Positions 23,790 to 31,999 of a DNA stretch of 36,287 bases are shown piece by piece. Made by a program: the position numbers and the translations under genes. The notes under the pieces are model-generated. The model saw only the letters and a list, made by a program, of their open reading frames with translations. It did not search any database and was not told the DNA's origin. The stretch spans positions 1 through 36,287 of the forward strand of contig JADJSZ010000007.1 in the NCBI GenBank assembly GCA_016711405.1, given 5' to 3'. Within the stretch, counting starts at the first letter, position 1, and each line of letters opens with the position of its first letter. The stretch is from Candidatus Hadersleviella danica (GTDB lineage Bacteria; Chloroflexota; Anaerolineae; Promineifilales; Promineifilaceae).

Positions 23790-26454
23790 ATGCGTTTGAA
23801 GTTTGCCCAAATTGTCCTGTTGGTCACTTTGCTGTGGCTGACGGCCGCTATTGCCCTGCACCGCCCCGCCACGGCCGAAAGCGGTTTGTGGACGGCCGTG
23901 CCCGAAGCCACCATCGCCCTGCGCGGCGAGCGGCACATCATCCCCCAACGCTATCTCACCTACCAGCTCAACCTAAGCCAACTGGAGAGCTTGTTGGCCA
24001 CCGCCCCGCTGGAATTTACCGAAGCCGGCCGTGCCCACCCGCTCATTTTGCCCCTGCCCTTGCCCGATGGCACTTTGGCCGACTTCGCCCTCGTCGAGTC
24101 GCCCATTATGGAGCCAGAATTGGCGGCCAAGTTCCCCACTTTTAAGACGTATGCCGGCCGTATGGTAGCCGACCCCACAGCCACGGTGCGCCTCGATGTG
24201 ACCCTGCACGGCTTCCACGCCATGATGATTACCAGTGCGGGGAGTTTCTTTATTGACCCGTACAGCACCCAAGACACCAGTCACTATATTGTCTACGCGA
24301 AAAATGATTATGAACGCGAGACAGGTTTTTTTGAGATGGGGGTGCTGGACGATTTCGGCCGTGATGCCCAGCCAAATCGCAACACCCCAACCGCGCCCCC
24401 TACTGGGGCGCAACTGTACACCTACCGCTTGGCCGTGGCCGCCACAGGGGAATACACCCAATTTCACGGCGGCACAGTGCCCGATGGCCAAGCGGCGATT
24501 GTCACCGCCATCAACCGCGTCAACCAAGTGTATGAACGAGATACCGCCATTCGCATGGTGCTAATCGCCAATAACGACACCATTGTCTACACAACTGCGG
24601 GCGCAGACCCCTACACCAACGGCTCGCCGGGCACGATGATAACCCAAAACCAAGCCAATCTGGACAGTGTGATTGGCAATGCCAACTATGACATTGGCCA
24701 TGTGTTTGGCACGAACAGTGGCGGCTTGGCGGGTTTGGGCGTTACATGTCGCACGGGGCAAAAGGCGCGAGGAGTCACTGGCTCGGGCGCACCCATTGGC
24801 GACCCTTTCTGGATAGATTACGTGGCCCACGAACTCGGGCATCAGTATGATGCGTTGCACACCTTTAACGGCAATGCGGGTTCGTGCAGTGGCAACCGCA
24901 GTAGCTCGGCCGCCTATGAGCCGGGCAGTGGCACAACGGTCATGGCTTATGCGGGCATTTGTGATGCCCAAGACCTTCAGCCCAACAGCGACGACCATTT
25001 CCACACCTTTAGCATTGATGAGATTGTGAACTACACCCGCAACGACAGCGGGAACACCTGTGCCGCGATTATCAACACGGGCAACACCGCCCCCACGGCC
25101 GATGCGGGCACAGGCGGCTTCACCATCCCCATCAATACCCCCTTCACCCTGACGGGTTCGGGGAGCGATGCAGATGCGGGTGATGTGTTGAGCTACAACT
25201 GGGAACAGTTCGATTTGGGGCCTGCGGGTGCGCCCAACTCCCCCTCGGGCAATGCCCCCATTTTCCGCTCTTTCTCCTCCACCTCGTCGCCCTCGCGCAC
25301 CTTCCCCCGCTGGTCAGATATTGTCAATAATACTCAAACGATTGGCGAAATTTTGCCCTCCTACACTCGCTCGCTCAGTTTTCGCCTAACCGTGCGCGAT
25401 AACAATGTCGCTCCTAGCGCGGGTGGGGTGAATACGTCGCTTATTTCGTTTAATGTGACCAATGCGGCTGGCCCTTTTCTGGTGACAGCCCCGAATACGG
25501 CCGTGACATGGACAGGCAACCAACCCGCCAATGTGACGTGGAATGTGGCCAACACCACGGCCGCGCCCGTTAGTTGTGCGGCCGTGGATATTTTGCTCTC
25601 CACCGATGGCGGCTTTACCTACCCGACCAGCTTGCTGGCCAGCACCCCCAACGATGGGTCGGCCTCGGTCACATCCCCCAATATCAGCACCAGCACGGCG
25701 CGGGTGATGGTCAAATGTGCCACCAGCATCTTCTTCGACATCTCCAACACCAATTTTAGCATCACCCCCACTGCGGCCGTGGCCGAGTTGCAAATTGGCC
25801 AAACGGCCGTGCCCGCCACGGGGGCAGATGTGGCTCCCGGCGCAACCATTACCTACACCATTGATGTGACCAATACGGGTACGCTGACGGGTACGGTGAC
25901 GGTGACGGATACCTTTGCCGCCCCGCTGGGCAATCCCGTCTGCAATAGCATCCCCGGCGATTTGCAAACGACGGTTCCCGTGGGTATTGGCGCAAACGCC
26001 AGCTTCACTTGCACGGCCGTGGTGGACCCCACCCTTGCCGTGGAGCTGACGCACACGGCCGACCAAACGGCCGTGGAGCCGGGCACGGCCGTTACCTATA
26101 CCATTGCCGTGACCAACCCCAACAGCGTTGCTTTGGCCAATGTGGTGGTGACAGCCAACCACAGTGGCAGTTGCTCGCCCGCCTTGGGTGCGCCCTTTGG
26201 CTTGGCGGCTAACGCCACGGCCAGTTTTGTTTGTGCGGATGTGGTTATCAGCAGTGAGGTGACGTACACGGCCGAGGTCTCGGCCGACATCACCATCAGC
26301 AATACAGCCTCTGCCCTCGGCTCCCGAGGCCACTAGCAACCCTGTGACGAGCAACACGGTGAGCCATATAGTCCCATTGGTGGCAGAGCAAGCTGTCACG
26401 GTCGCTGTTGTTGTGGCACAGCCAGTGATTTATCTGCCTTTCATTGGGAGGTAG
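23790..26454 (+). CDS. Secreted reprolysin-like zinc metalloprotease with C-terminal YLPFIGR (frame-broken at its end)
   Basis: ATG 23790 opens a signal peptide, MRLKFAQIVLLVTLLWLTAA, with CGAGGAAAA as ribosome site. A prodomain is followed by a catalytic domain with the zinc motif HELGHQYDALHTF (HExxHxxxxxH, near residues 350-360) and the Met-turn VMAYAGICD. Then come Ig-like/PKD-like segments and DUF11-like repeats (ITYTIDVTNTGTLTGTVTVT). The long frame ends at 26336 with SALGSRGH. One extra C at 26323-26325 restores SALGSPEATSNPVTSNTV and a tail ending QPVIYLPFIGR at TAG 26452-26454. That end matches the other metalloprotease's YLPVIMR, so the break is almost certainly a sequence error or a very recent indel. 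Restored length is about 888 residues. Confidence 0.88.
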
Positions 26455-26490
26455 TGGGTAGTGAGTAGTGGTTAGTGGTTAGTGACTTGA
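26452..26490. repeat. TAGTGGTTAGTG word repeat
   Basis: TAGTGGGTAGTGAGTAGTGG and GTTAGTGGTTAGTGACTTG. The reverse complement of this family is at 9001-9028. The repeat begins with the stop codon TAG of the metalloprotease. Confidence 0.7.
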
Positions 26491-26502
26491 ACCGCAGGTA
26501 AC

Positions 26503-26541
26503 AAAAAACGGCCGTTTAGCAGGTGCTAAACGGCCGTTTTT
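26503..26541. terminator. Bidirectional terminator built from two CGGCCG palindromes
   Basis: An 18-bp perfect stem (26504-26521 with 26524-26541) has A-runs on the left and T-runs on the right, so it can terminate transcription both ways. Each arm contains ACGGCCGT, at 26508-26515 and 26530-26537. It separates the plus-strand metalloprotease from the minus-strand membrane gene. Confidence 0.9.
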
Positions 26542-26563
26542 GTTATCCCCTCCCCGAAAAAGG

Positions 26564-27013
26564 CTAGGATTGGGGGAGCATGGCGAAGATATGGCCGATG
26601 AGGGTTCCGACGAGGGCGTAAATGAGCGCGGTGATGGTATCCACGGCCGAGAGTTCGACAAAACGGGCGGAAATCACGCCAATGGCTTCGGTGAAAGGGG
26701 TTCCTTCGGACATGAGAACGAAGATGTAGAAGAGGTAATCGCCGAGCAAAATGGTGACGGCCGTGAGCAGAGCGGCGGGGAAGAAGAGGAGCAAGGCGAC
26801 AGGCCATGTGGGGTGGGTGACGAGACGGCCGACGGCCGTGGCGATGACCACGCCGATGCCAATGGCCAGTAACAGGTAAGTCCCGTTGGCGATATAGGCC
26901 AGCACAGCCCATGCCAAAGCACTCAGCAGGACAAGCACGGCCAAGCGCAGAGCGGGCCGAAGGGGGGTGTTGTGGGGCAGAGGGGTGGGGATAGAAGGGG
27001 TTGAATTGGTCAT
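26564..27013 (-). CDS. Small integral membrane protein
   Basis: The protein of 149 residues has four strong hydrophobic segments: ALRLAVLVLLSALAWAVLAY, YLLLAIGIGVVIATAV, VALLLFFPAALLTAVTILLG and the C-terminal ITALIYALVGTLIGHIFAML. I do not recognise the family. I choose the ATG at 27011-27013 (MTNSTPSIP), because the longer frame starts with an unlikely upstream tail. It is followed by the strong bidirectional terminator and lies downstream of the CorC gene on the same strand. Confidence 0.65.
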   Translation of the reverse strand: MTNSTPSIPTPLPHNTPLRPALRLAVLVLLSALAWAVLAYIANGTYLLLAIGIGVVIATAVGRLVTHPTWPVALLLFFPAALLTAVTILLGDYLFYIFVLMSEGTPFTEAIGVISARFVELSAVDTITALIYALVGTLIGHIFAMLPQS

Positions 27014-27112
27014 GTTTTTGCTCTGAAATGAGGGGTAGTTGAAGGTGTGGAATGCTTGTCTAAAAAACTCACCCACCCGAAAGTAGCGAGAGGAAAAGAT
27101 TACAGGAGGGTC

Positions 27113-27141
27113 TGTCACTTGCCACCTGTAACTTGTAACCA
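27113..27141. repeat. TGTAACTTGTAACC word repeat
   Basis: TGTCACTTGCCACCTGTAAC continues to CTTGTAACC. The 14-mer TGTAACTTGTAACC at 27127-27140 matches 23227-23240 exactly. Confidence 0.65.
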
Positions 27142-27177
27142 AAATCAAAGACATTCGGCACAAATCGGGGTGAATGG

Positions 27178-28476
27178 CTAACGTTCGGGGGTGGTGCTGA
27201 CGAGTATTTTGTCTACGCGACGGCCGTCCATGTCCATCACCTCAAAGCGCCATGTTTGCCACACAAAGGATTGACCAACTTTGGGAATCCCCCCCAACAT
27301 ATGGAGCATCATCCCCCCCACAGTTTGGTAACGGCTCTCGGCTTCATCGGGCAAAGAGGTGAAGCCCAACGCCTCGCGGAAATCATCTACGGGGAGCAAG
27401 CCATCCACCAACCACGAACCATCGTCGCGTTCGACAATGGGCAAGGTGTTGTTTGTTTCGGAAGCCATGTCGCCGACAATGGTTCCGAGAATATCATCGG
27501 CCGTAATTAGCCCTTCAATACCGCCATACTCATCAAAAACGAGGGCGATATGGGTTTGTTCGCGCTTGAAAATCTCCAACGCTTGTAAGACGGAAATGCC
27601 TTCGGGGATGTAGAGCGGCGGCCGTACCAATGTGGCCAACTCAATTTCCTGCTGAGTCAGAATTTGCGCCAACAAATCCTTGGCGTAGACAATGCCCAAA
27701 ATGTCGTCTAAATCCCCATTGGCCACGGGGAAACGGGAGAGCCGCGTATCTAAAACTGTTTGGGTAATGGCGGCGAGGGAGTCGTTGATGTCGAGCCATT
27801 CGATTTGCGGCCGTGGGGTCATCACCATGCTCACCCGCCTGTCGTCGAGGCGCAAAACCCCCTCAATCATCTCCTGTTCCACATCCTCAAAAATGCCAAT
27901 TTGCCGCCCCTGCTCAATCATCACCTTAATTTCTTCTTCTGTCACCTCTGGCTCATCCGAAGGCTGGACGCGCAACAGGCGCAAAACGAGGTTGGTGGAA
28001 AAGGTGAGGAACCAGACCACAGGGGAGGTAAGCCACGACAAAATCGCCATTGGGGGAGCTACCAACATAGCGATGCGTTCGGCGTTGTTCAGTCCCAACC
28101 GTTTGGGGACTAATTCGCCGATGATGAGCGAAAAATAGGTGACGGCCACAACCACTGAAATGAAAGCCACCGTTTGCCCATAGGGGTCTATGAGAGGAAT
28201 GGTATTGAGGAAATTGGCCAAATTATCGGTTAAGTTGGCTCCGCCATAGGCTCCTGCAAAAATACCAACGAGGGTAATGCCGATTTGGGTGGTGGCCAGA
28301 AAGTTATTGGGGTCTTGTGCCGCTTTAAGGGCGGCTTGCGCGGCCGTGCTCCCTTCATCGGCCGCTTGTTGCAACCGCGCCTTTCGCGCCGACACAATGG
28401 CTATCTCGGCCATTGCAAACAAACCATTTAACAATAACAAGACAAAAATAATAAAAATTTCAAACAGAGAATTCAT
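27178..28476 (-). CDS. CorC/HlyC-type CNNM-CBS transporter
   Basis: The protein of 432 residues has the DUF21/CNNM membrane domain at the N-terminus: FIIFVLLLLNGLFAMAEIAI, then ARLQQAADEGSTAAQAAL, with the IGITLVGIFAGAYGG region and the helix FISVVVAVTYFSLIIGELVP; ELVPKR is a family signature. Two CBS domains follow (residues about 215-340: RRVSMVMTPRPQIEWL, LVFDEYGGIEGLITADDIL), then the CorC/HlyC small domain at the end. Members are linked to Mg2+ or Co2+ export. Start ATG 28474-28476 fits a normal N-terminus. The gene lies between the STAND ATPase gene and the small membrane gene, same strand. Confidence 0.93.
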   Translation of the reverse strand: MNSLFEIFIIFVLLLLNGLFAMAEIAIVSARKARLQQAADEGSTAAQAALKAAQDPNNFLATTQIGITLVGIFAGAYGGANLTDNLANFLNTIPLIDPYGQTVAFISVVVAVTYFSLIIGELVPKRLGLNNAERIAMLVAPPMAILSWLTSPVVWFLTFSTNLVLRLLRVQPSDEPEVTEEEIKVMIEQGRQIGIFEDVEQEMIEGVLRLDDRRVSMVMTPRPQIEWLDINDSLAAITQTVLDTRLSRFPVANGDLDDILGIVYAKDLLAQILTQQEIELATLVRPPLYIPEGISVLQALEIFKREQTHIALVFDEYGGIEGLITADDILGTIVGDMASETNNTLPIVERDDGSWLVDGLLPVDDFREALGFTSLPDEAESRYQTVGGMMLHMLGGIPKVGQSFVWQTWRFEVMDMDGRRVDKILVSTTPER

Positions 28477-28538
28477 TTGATTTTAGATGGGGGTTTTGGA
28501 TTGTGGATTGCTCAGCAACCAGCACCTTTAGAAGTAGA

Positions 28539-28583
28539 AAATGCTAAGTTGAAAGCAAGTCGCCCACTTTCAACTTAGCATTT
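28539..28583 (-). terminator. 17-bp perfect hairpin after the STAND ATPase gene
   Basis: AAATGCTAAGTTGAAAG (28539-28555) and its reverse complement (28567-28583) with an 11-base loop. In minus reading it lies 29 bp past the ATPase stop, and the U-tract after the stem is only weak (TTTTCTACTTCT), so this is a probable but not certain terminator. Confidence 0.65.
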
Positions 28584-28611
28584 ATGCCCGAATGGGATTT
28601 TTAACTCAGTC

Positions 28612-31600
28612 CTATAAAGCTGGGCGCGTCCGGTCAATCCATTGGCGAATGATATCCACCTTGAAGCGGTAAAGCGGGCTTTTAGCCGTTCGGCTCATGA
28701 CAATGTCCCGTGCTTCCAGCGATTTTAGGCCATCTTCCCATTTTTCATTCCAATTATAACCCCGTTCGGCCAAGAATTTGTGCAAATCCTTGGTCGTCAC
28801 CCCATCACTGCCCACCAAAAGCTCGGTGAGGGCGCGGAGGATGACCTGCTCTTCATGGCTCGATTCGGCCCAAATGTACTTAAAGTGCGCTTCGCCCCGC
28901 GCCACAATTCTGTCCAGCACTTGGTCTACATCGTTAACGGTGATGTAGGTGCGTTCGGTTTCGTTGTAGTAAACAATCATCTCGTGCAAGATGAGTTGGG
29001 TGAAGTAGGGGTGGCCGGCCGTCACATTGACCATGCGCTTGAGGGCGAGGGCATCGTATTCGATATTTTCTTTGGCCACGGGTTCCAAAATCAGCCGGCG
29101 CACTTCGCTGGGTCCTAGGAAGGTAATGGGTTTGTAGACGGCGATGTTGAACAGCACCGACCAGTATTCCGCCCCGAGTTGCTCGAGTTTGTGTGTGCCC
29201 GAGAAGACAAAGTCTACTTTTTCTTCGTGCTGAATGAGGTTGCGCAAAAAGGTGAAAATTTCGGGGGTCAGGCGGCCGTCTTGCACCCGTTGCTGAAGCT
29301 CCTCGAACTCATCAAAGAGCAAGAGCAGGTTTTTGCCGCCCAAATGTTTGTGCAATCCGCGCAAGAACCTGTTGCGGAAGAAAAACTCGGGGGCTTCGTC
29401 AAAATCGCTCCGCTCGGGGTATTCCACATCGAGGCCGTGTTCCTCGAGGGTGTAGATAATGTCGTCGGCGATGGCGTATAAAAATTCAGCCTCGCCACGG
29501 GCGGGTTTGCCTTGCATGTCTATCAGCACGGCATAATGAGTGTCGGCCATCACTTTACCGAGGCGGTATAGGACGGATGTTTTGCCTGTGCGCCGCTGAC
29601 CGTGCAGGATAATGGCGTTGTTTTGCTGGGTTCCGAGCAAATTCTCGCGGATGAAGGAAAAGACATCGTCACGGCCGACGAATACCTCGTCCGATTTGAG
29701 CGGCGTGCCCGTGACGTAGGGGATGGGGAAGATGCGCTTAAACGGCCGGTCAGGGTCAGTCAGCTCCACCACATCGGCAAATTCCAGCTTGCGATTGGCA
29801 TCCACGGCATCGTCATAGGTGATGTCCCACGCCACCCGCAAGCGGCGCAACCCGTTGGTGGGGGTAATGTTCAGGCTCACTTCGCGGCTCTCGCCGGGGG
29901 GCAAAAATTCAATCAGCACATCCCCAAACCCATTTTGGGCGAGGTGATAGCCATCTTCCTCATGCACGCGGAAGCGAATTTTTTGGGCCACATTCAGGCC
30001 GTTGTTGGCCACCTCATACACCAGCGGCACTTGCGCCGAAAGGGGGCAGGTGTTGCTCTTGAGCATACTGCTAATCGCCGCCCGCCCTTTCATGCGCTGA
30101 ATCACTTCTAAAATGGTGGTTTGCCACTGCGCCAGAGCGGCCATCATCACGGGCTGTTCGGGAGGCGAGGTCATCCCACAATCGGTCGCATTGATTTCCA
30201 ACTCTTTCTGGGCGTTGTGAATCGCCTTGAGGCTGTTTTCGAGGAAAATGATTTTGGTGCGGTAATCCTCCACCTTTTCCACCTTCAACAGCTCTTGGAT
30301 AATTTGCCCGACATGCTGGCTCATGGAGATGATGTAAGCGGGGAGCGAGTCCGTGGTTAAATCGGCCGGCTGTTCGATGGCCAAAATATCCTCGAGTGTC
30401 CGCGCCTCGGCCATGTGGTGAATGGCCATGTAGACGTTGCGAATCGGTTTAGCCCAGTACCATTGAGGATGCTGATCCAGAATGTGGATAATGCGCCCCC
30501 CAGCCCGCATTTGGTCGGTGGTGTTGCCACTGGTTCCCAAGGTGTGGTAAGCCGCCGCCAATTCGGAGATGACAGGTTTGTTTTTGTGCGTTTCGAGGGC
30601 TAAGTGAGCCAACACGTCATACGCATTGGGGGTGGTGAGGAAGAGGCGGTGCAGGATGGGCAATGTTTCGGTGGGCTGTTGGCGCATCTTGCGGCGCACC
30701 TCGGCCGCTTTATCCACAGGGGTCGGCCGTAGCCAAACCACCACCCACCCAAACAAGGCCGTGCCCAGAAACGCCCACAAGGTTAGAAAAGTCATCCCAC
30801 AAATGAGCAAAAGCCACGGCATGATAAAGGCGGATGTGCCAAAAAAAGTGTTTTTGACAGCACTGCTGGCAAACAGTTGCCGAAACTGCTCAGACCATTG
30901 GCTTAATTCGGCCGCCGAAAATTCCACCCCCTGCGCCACCAAAACCTGCGGGTCTAACTGCCACGTCTCCACGTTGTGCAAAATGAGATAAGGCGACAGC
31001 CCCAACAACAGGTAAAGATAGCGCATAACGATGAGCGACAAGGGCACCCAAACCATATTGGAGGCTGTGACCACCGCCCCAAGGCGAGTGGACCAGCGGG
31101 TATGGGGTTGGCGCACAAAATAGATGGTGATGGGGGCAATGGCCAGCAACAGCAACGAGACCCACCACGGCAAGCTAAAGCTGACGGAGACGAGATTTTC
31201 TTCGTTCATGCCCCCCGCTGTTAGCAAGACAAAGTTGGTAATGTCGCTAAACAGGCTCACTTCAGAGAGGGCGAGAAACACACCGATGACGAGGCCAATG
31301 GTCACGGCCGTTTTGGTGGCCGCCACATCATCCCCCAACCAATCACGGGGGGGCAATTGTCGGTTGGCAAGGTGCAAATCGAGCGGCAACCGCTTGGAAC
31401 GCGGCCATTGGCTGGCTCGCCAGCCCGTAATCCCCCCCCCAATTAGCCCAATCAGCCCATTAAAAACAAGGCAAAGCCAGAGCCATTCGGTTGGCTCGTG
31501 AAGCATCACCTCGGTATAACGAGCCAATATATCATGGGGCGGGAAGAGAAATTCGGGGTTGGGCACATAGCCAGAAATCCCAGCATAGGCATAAATGGCG

Positions 31601-31941
31601 GCCAACGGCGAGGCGACAAAAACAAAGGTGACGGCACCAACCAACAACCCAGCCACGCCCCCCATTTTGGCTCCCATCAGAGTGGTTTCGGCCCCGCCTC
31701 GGCGAGCGGCCAATAAGCCCATCGTGAACAGCACCAAGCCAACCACGGCCGCTGAAATCATCAGAGCCACCCCGTGCCACAAATCGTTGGCAATCGGCCG
31801 ATTCAGGCCGGGAATGGAAAGCGGCGCCACCAAACTAATGGCAGGGTAAAGCGAAGCGAGGCTGATAATCAGCCCCGCCCAAAAACCAGTGTGAATAACG
31901 CGATGATTGAGACGCATAGAGTGGGAGGAGCCGTAAGCCAT
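28612..31941 (-). CDS. Membrane-anchored STAND/AAA-type ATPase
   Basis: The N-terminal 410 residues hold about eight hydrophobic segments (for instance AGLIISLASLYPAISLVA, LFTMGLL and WLWLCLVFNGLIGLIGGG). Then come an alpha-helical stretch (about 420-620), a beta-sandwich-like part (about 630-735, STCPLSAQVPLVYEVANN, FLPPGESREVSLNITP) and a P-loop domain with Walker A GQRRTGKTS near residue 784 and Walker B LLLLFDEFEEL near residue 880. After the P-loop domain are AGHPYFTQLILHEMI and a winged-helix-like tail. This matches the STAND/ATPase_2-type layout of signalling ATPases with a sensor and a membrane part. It follows the kinase-ATPase gene by 44 bp on the same strand, and the two P-loop domains are related. 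The frame is intact at 1109 residues. Confidence 0.85.
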   Translation of the reverse strand: MAYGSSHSMRLNHRVIHTGFWAGLIISLASLYPAISLVAPLSIPGLNRPIANDLWHGVALMISAAVVGLVLFTMGLLAARRGGAETTLMGAKMGGVAGLLVGAVTFVFVASPLAAIYAYAGISGYVPNPEFLFPPHDILARYTEVMLHEPTEWLWLCLVFNGLIGLIGGGITGWRASQWPRSKRLPLDLHLANRQLPPRDWLGDDVAATKTAVTIGLVIGVFLALSEVSLFSDITNFVLLTAGGMNEENLVSVSFSLPWWVSLLLLAIAPITIYFVRQPHTRWSTRLGAVVTASNMVWVPLSLIVMRYLYLLLGLSPYLILHNVETWQLDPQVLVAQGVEFSAAELSQWSEQFRQLFASSAVKNTFFGTSAFIMPWLLLICGMTFLTLWAFLGTALFGWVVVWLRPTPVDKAAEVRRKMRQQPTETLPILHRLFLTTPNAYDVLAHLALETHKNKPVISELAAAYHTLGTSGNTTDQMRAGGRIIHILDQHPQWYWAKPIRNVYMAIHHMAEARTLEDILAIEQPADLTTDSLPAYIISMSQHVGQIIQELLKVEKVEDYRTKIIFLENSLKAIHNAQKELEINATDCGMTSPPEQPVMMAALAQWQTTILEVIQRMKGRAAISSMLKSNTCPLSAQVPLVYEVANNGLNVAQKIRFRVHEEDGYHLAQNGFGDVLIEFLPPGESREVSLNITPTNGLRRLRVAWDITYDDAVDANRKLEFADVVELTDPDRPFKRIFPIPYVTGTPLKSDEVFVGRDDVFSFIRENLLGTQQNNAIILHGQRRTGKTSVLYRLGKVMADTHYAVLIDMQGKPARGEAEFLYAIADDIIYTLEEHGLDVEYPERSDFDEAPEFFFRNRFLRGLHKHLGGKNLLLLFDEFEELQQRVQDGRLTPEIFTFLRNLIQHEEKVDFVFSGTHKLEQLGAEYWSVLFNIAVYKPITFLGPSEVRRLILEPVAKENIEYDALALKRMVNVTAGHPYFTQLILHEMIVYYNETERTYITVNDVDQVLDRIVARGEAHFKYIWAESSHEEQVILRALTELLVGSDGVTTKDLHKFLAERGYNWNEKWEDGLKSLEARDIVMSRTAKSPLYRFKVDIIRQWIDRTRPAL

Positions 31942-31999
31942 AAGCTGTAAGCCGTAAGCTAATTCCGCCAGCTTATGGCTTACGGCTAACGGCTTATGG
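31925..31999. repeat. TAAGCCGTAAGCT / AGCTTATGGCTTACGG word repeat, inverted
   Basis: GCCATAAGCTGTAAGCCGTA at 31938-31957 and AGCTTATGGCTTACGGCTAA at 31970-31989 are reverse-complement arrangements of the words TAAGC and GCTTA. The repeat fills the 44-bp gap between the two ATPase genes, covers the first codons of the downstream gene and the last codons of the upstream gene. The ribosome site of the membrane ATPase is therefore unclear. Confidence 0.75.

Noticed and set aside
25386..26399. Minus-strand ORF of 337 codons opposite the second metalloprotease
   Set aside because: The His/Gly/Arg-rich translation has no family signature and mirrors the DUF11-rich plus-strand gene.
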